From the NCBI GenBank assembly GCA_036504035.1, contig DASXVV010000012.1, positions 62,001-126,000 of the forward strand: a stretch of 64,000 bases of DNA, read 5' to 3'. Made by a program: the position numbers and the translations under genes. The notes under the pieces are model-generated. The model was given only the letters and a program-made list of their open reading frames with translations, had not been told where the DNA came from and did no database searches. The stretch is from Candidatus Deferrimicrobiaceae bacterium (GTDB taxonomy: Bacteria > Desulfobacterota > Deferrimicrobia > Deferrimicrobiales > Deferrimicrobiaceae). Positions 1-7,545 of the stretch are shown here, one piece after another. The stretch's first letter is position 1. The number at the start of each line of letters is the position of its first letter.

Positions 1-1
1 C

Positions 2-133
2 GAAGACCGCCAGGGATGCCAGGATCTGATGGCGCGCGCCGAGAGCGACTTCGCCCGCGACCCGGCCGCGGCCAGGGCCGAGATGGCCAAGGCCGCCGCC
101 GAGATCGGGAAGCGCACGGCGAAGTACAAGTAG
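2..133 (+). CDS. C-terminal end of an unknown protein (partial)
   Basis: An open frame enters from the left edge and stops at the TAG at 131-133, giving 43 residues rich in Ala, Arg, Glu and Lys and ending in TAKYK. The composition suggests an amphipathic helix. No family is recognisable from so short a tail. It ends 8 bases before the panE start, so the two may be cotranscribed. The same stretch is also open in the panE frame, but that extension is Arg/Gly-rich and does not resemble the family. Confidence 0.5.
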   Translation, partial: EDRQGCQDLMARAESDFARDPAAARAEMAKAAAEIGKRTAKYK

Positions 134-141
134 TTTCCCGG

Positions 142-1080
142 ATGCGCATCGCGATCATCGGGTCCGGCGCGGTCGGGCTCTTCTACGGCGCCGTCCTGCA
201 GCGGGGGGGCCACGACGTCCGTTTCCTCCTTCGCACCGATTACGAGGCGGTGAGCGCATCCGGGCTGACCGTCCATTCGATCGACGGCGACTTCCGCCTC
301 GACCGGGTCCTCGGCTTCCGCGATGCCGCCGACATGGGCGAGGTCGACCTGGTCCTCGTGGCGCTCAAGGCGTTCTCCAATGCGCACCTGGTCGAGATGG
401 TCCGGCCGCTGATGGAGGGCGATGCCGCCGTCCTGACGCTGCAGAACGGCCTCGGCAACGAGGAGCTGCTGGCGGATGCGTTCGGGGCATCGAAGGTCCT
501 GGGCGGGGTTGCGATGATCGGCGTCGGGCGCACGTCCCCCGGCATCGTGAACCACATGGCGCTCGGCGCCATCCGGCTGGGAGAGTTCGCGGGAGGGCTC
601 TCCGCCCGGGCCGAGGCGATCTCGGCCGTGTTCCGCGAGGCCGGAATCCGCTGCGAGGCCGTCGCCGACCTCCGGAAGATCCGATGGGAAAAGCTGGTCT
701 GGAACATCCCCTTCAACGGCCTTTGCACGGTGACGGGGGAAACACCCTCCGTCCTGCTCGCCCGTCCGGACATGCGTCGGTTGGTGACTGAGATCATGAG
801 AGAGGTCGTCGCGGGCGGGAACGCGCAGGGGTTCCGCGATCCGATCCCGGAAGCGTTCGTCGCGAAAATGGTATCGACGACCGAGCGGCACACGGGGAAG
901 CATCGCCCCAGCATGCTGGTCGACCGGCTCGCGGGTCGACCCCTCGAACTCGACGCGATCTACCGGATCCCCCTCGAGCACGCGGCGGATCGGGGCGTCG
1001 AGATGGCCCGGGTACGGATGCTCCACGCGCTGCTCGAGTTGGGCGAGAAGGGCGCGAACCGGGAAAGCCCGCCCGGCTGA
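142..1080 (+). CDS. panE: 2-dehydropantoate 2-reductase (ketopantoate reductase)
   Basis: NADPH-dependent reduction of ketopantoate to pantoate in pantothenate/CoA synthesis, cytosolic. The 312-residue product is of normal family length. It opens with the Rossmann motif RIAIIGSGAVGLFYG and carries the conserved RKIRWEKLVWNIPFN block, whose lysine is the usual catalytic residue, in the middle of the chain. The ATG at 142 is chosen because the Rossmann strand starts at residue 2. A longer in-frame start at 16 would add an Arg-rich leader absent from the family. No clear Shine-Dalgarno is seen. Some PanE-like proteins act on other 2-keto acids; the motifs alone cannot exclude that. A strong hairpin follows at 1087. 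Confidence 0.85.
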   Translation: MRIAIIGSGAVGLFYGAVLQRGGHDVRFLLRTDYEAVSASGLTVHSIDGDFRLDRVLGFRDAADMGEVDLVLVALKAFSNAHLVEMVRPLMEGDAAVLTLQNGLGNEELLADAFGASKVLGGVAMIGVGRTSPGIVNHMALGAIRLGEFAGGLSARAEAISAVFREAGIRCEAVADLRKIRWEKLVWNIPFNGLCTVTGETPSVLLARPDMRRLVTEIMREVVAGGNAQGFRDPIPEAFVAKMVSTTERHTGKHRPSMLVDRLAGRPLELDAIYRIPLEHAADRGVEMARVRMLHALLELGEKGANRESPPG

Positions 1081-1086
1081 TACAGG

Positions 1087-1120
1087 CGCAGCCTCTCCCC
1101 CGCGAAGGGGAGAGGCTGCG
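1087..1120. terminator. Hairpin terminator between panE and the convergent surface-protein gene
   Basis: A perfect 14-bp stem (1087-1100 with 1107-1120) closes a 6-base loop and is followed on the plus strand by CTTTCCT. It sits 7 bases after panE and 22 bases beyond the stop of the minus-strand gene, so it can serve both. The U-tract is short. Confidence 0.7.
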
Positions 1121-1142
1121 CTTTCCTGAACCTGACCCTTTG

Positions 1143-3257
1143 CTACTTCTTGCCCGTCGTGAAGCTGAACGTCAGGGCGGCCGCGGTCGGGTTCCCCGCC
1201 AGGTCCTTCACCGCACCCGCGGGCACCGTCACCGTATATTTCGTCAAAGCGATAAGCTGGGCTCCCGTCGAGGCGAGCCGGACCTGCAGGACGGCCGGGT
1301 TCGTCGTGCTCACCGCTGCCGTTATGGCCACCGGGACCGTCTGGTTCTTGTTGTTGACGTAGGTCAGCGTGATTCCGCCGACGTTGTTCCCCTTCGCGAT
1401 GCTCTCGCTGAACGTGATCGCGATCGATACGCCGCGGGAAACCGCTGTCGCCAGATTTGCAGGGTCTGTGGCGACCTTCGACGGTGCCACCGTGTCGATC
1501 TTGATCGGCTGGGCGTTAAACCCGAAGTTGTACGCATAATCCATGGCGCGGTAGTAGAGCGTGGTTGCCCCCGGGATGGAGTAGACGAAGGGGTAGGCGT
1601 AGCCCGTCCAGGTGACGTTGTCCAAGGAATATCCCTTGGAAAGGATCCCGCTGATGCTGTCGGTTCCCGACAGCGTGACCGTGACGGCGGACCGGTACCA
1701 GCCGTTGTCGCCGGTCGTGCCGGTGAGGACGATCGAGGCCTGTGGCGGCGTCTGGTCGACCCTGTAAAGCCGCGTTTGCACCGTCTCGAAGTTGCCCGCC
1801 TTGTCCACGGAACGGTAACGCAGATTGCTCTCCCCCTCGTGGGGGTAGGTAAAGGGGCCGGTGTACATCGTCCAGTTGACCCCGTCCCAGCTGTACTCGG
1901 TGTAATCCACACCGGTGCCGGTCAAGGTGTTGTCGATCCCGTAATCCGTCGCGGAGAGTGTCACCGTCGGAGGCGTCGGGTACCAGCCATTGGCGGCGTG
2001 GTTTCCGATGACGATACAGGAAGTGAAAGGGGGACGGGCGTCGAGCTCGTCGGCCCCTATGTCGACGATCGCATTCGCGGAAAGCGCGTGCCCTTGCTGG
2101 ATCCGGGCCTCGCCGTCGATGTCCTCTGTTGCGGAAACGTACGTGTTGTCTCCCGCATCGACGCAGGGCGACGTCGTCTTGATGTGGTAATCGCCACCTT
2201 CCGGGTCGATGAAGAGCGGGTCTGCCGAGATGTTCCCCAAATCGGGGAAGGGACCCCAATTGGCCCCGGGATAATAGTAATAATCGGCGGCGCTGTTTCC
2301 GAAGATATTGTTGTTGAAGGGCCTGACCGCCCGCATGTCGGACCGTTGGAGTCCGTAGAGGTTGAAGGCGATGATGTTGTTCGCCGCCGTCGGGTTGCCG
2401 TATCCGCTGGAGATTCCCGCCCCCTGGTTCGACACGATCGTGTTGTTGACGATGACCGGATTGTCCGAATATCCGGTGCGGATGCCGGTACCGTTATTCC
2501 GCACGATGACGTTGTTGTGGATCAGCGTCCGGGAGTAGCTCTCGGAACAGATGCCGGCACCGTACTGGACACTGCCTTCGTTGCCCTCGATCCGGTTGTA
2601 ACCGATTGTCGCGTAGCCACCGAAGTAAGTTCCGGCATAGACCAGGTAGATCCCGGCGCCGTTCAACGCGTTGTTGCCTTCGATCACGTTGCCCTCGATC
2701 ACTGCGGGAGAGTTCCCGATGTAGATTCCCCCGCCGCTCGAGGCCAGATTGCCGGTGATGATGTTATGGGTGGCGATGAGCGTCGCGTTGTCACAGTAGA
2801 TGCCGCCCCCGAACGTGTTGCCCGCCATCGTCCCGTTGCCATTGCGGATGGTGAAGCCGTCAAGGATGTTGTTCCCGGAACCGGCATTCCGGATCGAGAA
2901 GACGCTGGCAAAGGTCGTCCCGGGGATGTTGTCTCCGGACACGACCGTCGGATTGTTTTCCGGATCCCTAAAATTACGTCCCGTCTCGATGCCCGCGAAC
3001 CCGCCGTAGAGCGCTACGCCGTCCTTCATAACGACATTCTCGACGTAGAGCCCCTGTTTCACCCACACCTCGTCGCCGGGGGCGGCGGCATCGACTCCGG
3101 CCTGGACGTTGCTGAATGCCGTCTGCCACGAGAGGCCGTCGTTGCCCGGAACGGCGTTATTGTCGACGTACCGAGTCGTGGCCGACGCGATGTTCGCGAG
3201 GGCCATGCTCAGGAGCAGCGCGGCTAACATCGAGCCAAGGATAGTTCTCGTCTTCAC
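1143..3257 (-). CDS. Secreted right-handed beta-helix protein with Ig-like C-terminal domains
   Basis: The 704-residue product has an N-terminal signal peptide (hydrophobic stretch about residues 7-22, ending ANIASA) followed by YVDNN..GNDGLSW, typical of secreted parallel beta-helix proteins. About residues 30-395 are repeated N-I-I/N-T-I-V turns with GGGIY motifs, the beta-helix itself. Two tandem domains follow, each with NGWY, VTVTLS, W and YRS.D.AGN signatures (about 410-590). The last ~110 residues match the SbsA/Big_5 Ig-like pattern (SKVATDPANLATAV ... GNPTAAALTFSFTT). The GTG start at 3257 is preceded by AGGAGG at 6-base spacing; an upstream ATG at 3308 lacks such a site. Probably exported or surface-bound, possibly polysaccharide-binding or adhesive; no catalytic residues can be assigned. 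Confidence 0.8.
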   Translation of the reverse strand: MKTRTILGSMLAALLLSMALANIASATTRYVDNNAVPGNDGLSWQTAFSNVQAGVDAAAPGDEVWVKQGLYVENVVMKDGVALYGGFAGIETGRNFRDPENNPTVVSGDNIPGTTFASVFSIRNAGSGNNILDGFTIRNGNGTMAGNTFGGGIYCDNATLIATHNIITGNLASSGGGIYIGNSPAVIEGNVIEGNNALNGAGIYLVYAGTYFGGYATIGYNRIEGNEGSVQYGAGICSESYSRTLIHNNVIVRNNGTGIRTGYSDNPVIVNNTIVSNQGAGISSGYGNPTAANNIIAFNLYGLQRSDMRAVRPFNNNIFGNSAADYYYYPGANWGPFPDLGNISADPLFIDPEGGDYHIKTTSPCVDAGDNTYVSATEDIDGEARIQQGHALSANAIVDIGADELDARPPFTSCIVIGNHAANGWYPTPPTVTLSATDYGIDNTLTGTGVDYTEYSWDGVNWTMYTGPFTYPHEGESNLRYRSVDKAGNFETVQTRLYRVDQTPPQASIVLTGTTGDNGWYRSAVTVTLSGTDSISGILSKGYSLDNVTWTGYAYPFVYSIPGATTLYYRAMDYAYNFGFNAQPIKIDTVAPSKVATDPANLATAVSRGVSIAITFSESIAKGNNVGGITLTYVNNKNQTVPVAITAAVSTTNPAVLQVRLASTGAQLIALTKYTVTVPAGAVKDLAGNPTAAALTFSFTTGKK

Positions 3258-3312
3258 GGAATTCCTCCTCTTTGCGGCTGTTTTTTTACGACTGTTTGGT
3301 GCGGGCACATCG

Positions 3313-3350
3313 TTTCTGCCAGTGAAGGCGGACGGCTGCCTTGGCAGAAA
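3313..3350 (-). other. Hairpin in the 5' leader of the beta-helix gene
   Basis: TTTCTGCCA at 3313-3321 is perfectly complementary to TGGCAGAAA at 3342-3350. On the minus strand an inner AGGC/GCCT stem stacks inside it. It lies 56 bases upstream of the GTG start with no U-tract, so it looks like a leader structure or dyad operator rather than a terminator. Further upstream GTGGGG occurs twice, at 3374 and 3384, one helical turn apart. Confidence 0.35.
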
Positions 3351-3499
3351 AGCGGGGATTGAGGCATAAACCTGTGGGGTAAAGTGGGGACATGCTATAC
3401 GACGAAATTACAAAAATCAATAGATAGCAACAATCCTATTATTGGAAAAGGGATCACGAGCATGATCCGGAACAGGGTGCGGGCCGGCGGAAAGAAAAA

Positions 3500-3526
3500 G
3501 GGGCCGGGCGATGATCGCCCGGCCCC
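3500..3526 (-). terminator. Rho-independent terminator of tRNA-Phe
   Basis: A 12-bp stem (3500-3511 with 3515-3526) with a 3-base loop is followed on the minus strand by TTTTTCTTTC. It begins 11 bases past the CCA end of the tRNA. Confidence 0.85.
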
Positions 3527-3537
3527 TGTCATTTCAA

Positions 3538-3613
<76 letters not shown>

Positions 3614-3633
3614 ACCTGCGCAAAGAAACCGGA

Positions 3634-3663
3634 ATTATAGGTCGTTCCCTTGTTCCTTGTCAA
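3634..3663 (-). promoter_or_regulatory. Consensus sigma-70 promoter of tRNA-Phe
   Basis: On the minus strand a perfect TTGACA (3663-3658) and a perfect TATAAT (3639-3634) are separated by 18 bp, about 20 bp upstream of the mature tRNA 5' end. The -10 box overlaps the TAA stop of the RDD gene (3635-3637), so the promoter is embedded in the 3' end of the upstream gene. Confidence 0.85.
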
Positions 3664-4339
3664 GCGGCTGAGCCGGGGGCATGGCCGGATCGATCCGGGC
3701 CGCAGGGGCGCCGCTGGGCTGCCGGTCGACCCGGACGACCAGCGTGTGGCAGATCCGGTCGTGCAGCCCCTGCTTGCGCGGGTCGAACGCCGCGGGGATG
3801 AACATGATGCCGAGCGGGATGTTGGACAAAAGGACGATGGCGAGCCCCGCCACCCAGTCGATCGCGTCCTGCAGGTAGTTCATGATCGAGAGGACCGAGG
3901 AGATCTTCGAGAGCACGAACTGGATGACGATCATCGCGATGAGGAGCAGGAAGAGCAGAACGAAGACGAGCACCGAGCCGAAGACGATCTCGACCATCCA
4001 GCGTCGGAACGCCTGCCAGTAGTTGAGCGGCGAGCCGTCGACGTTGATCACCCGGACGCCCATGGCCATTTTCCCGAAGGTCTGGCCGTGGGAGCCGTGC
4101 ATGTAGGTGAAGTAGAAGATCGGGAAGCTGAAGAGAAACAGCCCGCGAAGGACGCTGATCGCGGACAGGGCCGCCTCGCCGGCCGAGGATGCATCGACGG
4201 TGATGGGGGGGAGGAAGCCGGCCTTCGCCCCGAGCTGGTTGACGAGATAGAACAGGTAATAGGCGGTGATGATGGCGAAAAAATCGATGATGCGCGCGGC
4301 GGCTCTGATCCAGAACCCCGCATACCCGTTTTGGTGCAT
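3635..4339 (-). CDS. RDD family integral membrane protein
   Basis: 234 residues. The N-terminus FWIRAAARIIDFF carries the R..D signature of the RDD family, and the chain contains about four hydrophobic membrane segments, plus TFGKMAMGVRVINVDGS, the conserved loop of these proteins. RDD proteins are inner-membrane proteins, some proposed to be transporters or ion exchangers; the substrate is unknown. The ATG at 4339 has GAGGGG about 10 bases upstream. An alternative ATG at 4357 overlaps the rsmE stop as ATGA and would give translational coupling. It ends in the promoter of tRNA-Phe. Likely cotranscribed with prmA and rsmE. Confidence 0.75.
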   Translation of the reverse strand: MHQNGYAGFWIRAAARIIDFFAIITAYYLFYLVNQLGAKAGFLPPITVDASSAGEAALSAISVLRGLFLFSFPIFYFTYMHGSHGQTFGKMAMGVRVINVDGSPLNYWQAFRRWMVEIVFGSVLVFVLLFLLLIAMIVIQFVLSKISSVLSIMNYLQDAIDWVAGLAIVLLSNIPLGIMFIPAAFDPRKQGLHDRICHTLVVRVDRQPSGAPAARIDPAMPPAQPLDKEQGNDL

Positions 4340-4353
4340 GGCGATCTCGCCCC

Positions 4354-5091
4354 TCATTCGTTTTCGAACTCGTATGTTACCATGCCCAGCGCCGTCACGG
4401 CGGCGGTCTCGACCCTGAGGATGCGGCTTCCCAGGCCCGCCCGGACGAAGCCCGCGGCCTCGGCCTCCCGGACCTCGTCCTCGGAGAAGCCCCCTTCGGG
4501 GCCGATCAGCAGGGCGATGCTCCCCGGGGCCGCCATCATCCCCAGCACGCGCTTGAGCCCGAACGACCCCACGCCCTCGTAGAATACAACCCGCCCGTCG
4601 CACCCGGCGCCGATCCGGAGCGCATCGGCGTAGGGGAGGATGCCCTCGACCCGCGGGACCCGGCCCGAGCCGCACTGCTTCGCGGCCGCGAGCGCGATCC
4701 GCTCCCACCGGAGCAGCCGTTTCTTCTGGTCCTGCGCGTCGAGGCGCGGGATCGTGCGGGAAGAGCGGAAGACAACGACGCGTGAGCATCCCAGCTCGGT
4801 CGCCTTCTCGAGGATGAAGTCCATCTTGTCGGCCTTTGGCATGCCGACCATCAACGTGATCGCGACCGACGGCGGCGGCTCGGGGGGCGATGTCTCGAGA
4901 ATCTCGGCGCGGATCGAGCCGGAGGTCGCCTCGAGGATGCGCATCCGGTAGCGGGTGCCGTCCTCGTCGAAAGCGTGGAATGCGTCTCCGGCCCGCAGGC
5001 GAAGCGACTTGAGCATGTGCCCCGCCTCGGTACCGGTCAGGATCGCGGTGTCTTCGGAGATGTTCTTCCGGTCGACGAAGAAGGTGGGCAC
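4354..5091 (-). CDS. rsmE: 16S rRNA (uracil-1498-N3)-methyltransferase
   Basis: RsmE methylates U1498 of 16S rRNA using S-adenosylmethionine. The 245-residue product has the N-terminal PUA-like part (FFVDRKNI, HMLKSLRLRAGDAF) and the SPOUT knot motifs KADKMDFILEKATELG and IGPEGGFSEDEV, with the late ILRVETAAVTALGMV that closes the knot. Length and motif order are standard. It lies 19 bases downstream of prmA on the same strand, a common pairing of two translation-apparatus methyltransferases. Confidence 0.93.
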   Translation of the reverse strand: MPTFFVDRKNISEDTAILTGTEAGHMLKSLRLRAGDAFHAFDEDGTRYRMRILEATSGSIRAEILETSPPEPPPSVAITLMVGMPKADKMDFILEKATELGCSRVVVFRSSRTIPRLDAQDQKKRLLRWERIALAAAKQCGSGRVPRVEGILPYADALRIGAGCDGRVVFYEGVGSFGLKRVLGMMAAPGSIALLIGPEGGFSEDEVREAEAAGFVRAGLGSRILRVETAAVTALGMVTYEFENE

Positions 5092-5110
5092 GGTCTCTGT
5101 TTCCGCGGGG

Positions 5111-6028
5111 CTACCTGGAAAGCAGCAGGGCGGCCCACTGGCCGGACCGGCGCTCTTCGACCAGTTTCGCCCCCTCGGCCTCGAACTCTTCGCGGACCAT
5201 GCCGCTCTTTTCGTCGAGGATGCCGGAGAGCAGCACCCTGCCGCCGGGGGCCAGGCGGGCCAGCAGCGCCTGTTTCATGTCGATGAGGATCTCGGCGATG
5301 ATGTTGGCGATGACGAGGTCGAACGTGCCCTCCGCCTCCTGGACCGGGGTCGCTGCGGCGCGGAAAACGTCCTGCACGCCGTTGACGGTCGCGTTCTCGA
5401 CGCAGACCTCGACGGCGAGCGGGTCGTTGTCGAGGCCGAGCACTTCGGTGGCGCCCAGCTTGGCGGTGGCGATCCCGAGGATGCCGGTGCCGGTGCCGAC
5501 ATCGAGCACGCGGCGGGGGCGGACCTCGCCGCTGTAGAGGTCGTCAATGATCTGGAGGCACATCTGGGTGGTCTCGTGCGTTCCTGTGCCGAACGCCTGG
5601 CCGGGGTCGATGATGAGGATGGTCTCGCCGGAAGCGGCCTCGTAGGCCTCCCACGAGGGGCGGATCACCAGTCGGCGGGATACGCTGACCGGCTTGAAGT
5701 GCTCCTTCCATTTCTCGGCCCAGCCGGTGTCGGTGATCTCGGTGGCCCCGCCGAACCTGGCGACGTCCTTGCCGAACGATTCCTCGAGCACGGGGATGAA
5801 TGCGAGCAGCTCGGCCTTGAGGGCATGCAGGTCGGTGTCCGCCGGGAAGTAGGCGGTGAGCTTGGCGATCTCGGGCGGCGGCGGGATGGGATCGGCCGGG
5901 TCGCCTTCGGGGCTGAGGATCTGCTCGTCGTGCGCGGTGCCGATGGAGCCGCAGTCGACGAGGAAGCGGGTCAGGGCGTCGATGGCCTCGCGGCGCGTTT
6001 CGACGGAGAACGATTTCCATTTAGTCAT
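5111..6028 (-). CDS. prmA: Ribosomal protein L11 methyltransferase
   Basis: Trimethylates ribosomal protein L11. 305 residues with an N-terminal substrate-recognition part, then IIDPGQAFGTGTHETT and the SAM-binding motif VLDVGTGTGILGI, followed by LVIANIIAEIL (the NxxA-type motif of PrmA) and a C-terminal GGRVLLSGIL strand. Start at ATG 6028, the first in-frame codon giving the usual N-terminus. First gene of the prmA-rsmE-RDD group. Confidence 0.92.
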   Translation of the reverse strand: MTKWKSFSVETRREAIDALTRFLVDCGSIGTAHDEQILSPEGDPADPIPPPPEIAKLTAYFPADTDLHALKAELLAFIPVLEESFGKDVARFGGATEITDTGWAEKWKEHFKPVSVSRRLVIRPSWEAYEAASGETILIIDPGQAFGTGTHETTQMCLQIIDDLYSGEVRPRRVLDVGTGTGILGIATAKLGATEVLGLDNDPLAVEVCVENATVNGVQDVFRAAATPVQEAEGTFDLVIANIIAEILIDMKQALLARLAPGGRVLLSGILDEKSGMVREEFEAEGAKLVEERRSGQWAALLLSR

Positions 6029-6126
6029 AGGGGAAGAGATTGTAGTCCTCCCGGGCGTAAAAGTATACGGGGGAGCGGCTTTACGTTAATATGAAGGGCA
6101 ATCGGCAAAAGGACCGACCCCCTCTT

Positions 6127-7311
6127 ATGGATTCTTCAACCCGACGCCTCCTCTCCCTCGCCGACGCCCTCAAGCCGGACGCCGTCCGGATGCTGCGAAA
6201 CATCACCGCGTTCGCCGAACTGCCGCTCGAGGAGGTGCGCACCGCCGCGACGCTCTCCACGTTCCTTGAGGGGCGGGGGTTCCGCGTCGAGCGGGGCATC
6301 GCCGGCATGAAGAGCGCCTTCCGCGCCACCTACGTCTTCGGGAAAGGAAAGCCCGCCGTCGCCTTCCTGTGCGAGATGGACGCGCTGCCCGGGCTGGGGC
6401 ACGCCTGCGGGCACAACATCGTCGGCGTCGCGTCGGCTTGCGCCGCGGCCACGGTCGCCGAATTCGGGCGGGAGCGCTTCAAGTCGGGCCGGGTGATCGC
6501 CCTGGGCACCCCGGCCGAGGAAACGGGGTACGGAAAGGCGAAGCTGATCGAGGAGGGGATCTTCAAGGGCGTCGACGCGGCGATGATGGTCCACCCGTCC
6601 TCGCGCCGGCACGTCGCGAAGGGCTACCTCGCGCTCCACCGGCTGCGCTTCACCTACCACGGCCGCGCGTCGCACGCGGCGGCCTACCCCGAATACGGCG
6701 TCAACGCGCTCGACGGCGTGCTGCTGCTGTTCCAGTCGATCGGGATGCTGCGCCAGCAACTGAAGGACACCGTCCGGGTTCACGGCATCGTCACCGACGG
6801 GGGCAAGGCCCCCAACATCATTCCCGAGCGGGCGCAGGCCTATTTCTATGTGCGGGGCGAAAACGACCGCGACCTGGCCGAGGCGGTCGAGAAGGTGATG
6901 GCGTGCGCCGAGGGCGCCGCGACGGCGACCGGGTGCCGCCTCGAGGCCGAGCCGGGCGTCTACCGGCTTTCGGCGATGGCGGTCAATCCGGTGATCGCGA
7001 CCTCCTACCGCAAGGCGATCGCGCTGCTCGGCCTGCAAGAAAGCGAAGCGCCGACCGACAAGAACCGCGGGTCGTCCGACATCGGGAACGTCTCGCGCAT
7101 CCTGCCCACCATCCAGCCCAACATCCCCATCTCCGACGGGGAGCGGGTCGAGATCCACACCCGCCCCTTCGAGAAGGCCACCTGCTCGCCCTCGGGCATC
7201 GCCGGCATGATGGAAGGCATCCGCGCGATGTCGATCACCGCCGCCGACCTGTTCGCCGATCCCGACCGCGTCCGGGACGCATGGAAGGCGTTCAGGGGAC
7301 GTCCCGTCTAG
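6127..7311 (+). CDS. M20-family metal-dependent amidohydrolase (AbgB/PM20D2-like)
   Basis: About 394 residues. Metal-site motifs of the M20 family are in order: FLCEMDALPGLGHACGHN (D/H ligands), GTPAEE with the catalytic/ligand Glu, VHPS, and the dimerisation-domain FTYHGRASHAAAYPEYGVNALDG. This most resembles the AbgB/PM20D2 branch, which cleaves p-aminobenzoyl-glutamate or other acyl-amino acid amides; the exact substrate cannot be read from sequence. The ATG at 6127 gives the usual N-terminus; an in-frame ATG at 6091 would add 12 basic residues. Neither has a good Shine-Dalgarno. Divergent from prmA. Confidence 0.8.
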   Translation: MDSSTRRLLSLADALKPDAVRMLRNITAFAELPLEEVRTAATLSTFLEGRGFRVERGIAGMKSAFRATYVFGKGKPAVAFLCEMDALPGLGHACGHNIVGVASACAAATVAEFGRERFKSGRVIALGTPAEETGYGKAKLIEEGIFKGVDAAMMVHPSSRRHVAKGYLALHRLRFTYHGRASHAAAYPEYGVNALDGVLLLFQSIGMLRQQLKDTVRVHGIVTDGGKAPNIIPERAQAYFYVRGENDRDLAEAVEKVMACAEGAATATGCRLEAEPGVYRLSAMAVNPVIATSYRKAIALLGLQESEAPTDKNRGSSDIGNVSRILPTIQPNIPISDGERVEIHTRPFEKATCSPSGIAGMMEGIRAMSITAADLFADPDRVRDAWKAFRGRPV

Positions 7312-7545
7312 GCGGGCGGCGGCCTCAATTACGTAATTTGTATTTCCATATTGGTAATCCCCGCCGTTCCTCCGCCGCGGGAACGTCTTTCGGCCCCCGG
7401 GCCGCCGATCGCAAATAACCAAACATTATCGAATGCTTGAAGGAATATCCGCCGCCGCCCCCTTTTTGCGCGATTCGTGGCACGCTGCGTGATTGCCTGA
7501 ACCTTCGGGCGAAGCAAGAACGCCCCCTACAGAAGAGATGCGAAA

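Noticed and set aside
1140-3227. Long plus-strand open frame antisense to the beta-helix gene
   Set aside because: Arg/Val/Asp-rich text without motifs; the minus strand has signal peptide, ribosome site and recognisable domains. High GC makes long antisense frames common here.
7478-7492. TGGCACG-N4-GTGA upstream of the Ig-repeat gene as a sigma-54 promoter
   Set aside because: Perfect -24 box but GA where the essential GC of -12 should be; too weak to list as a feature.
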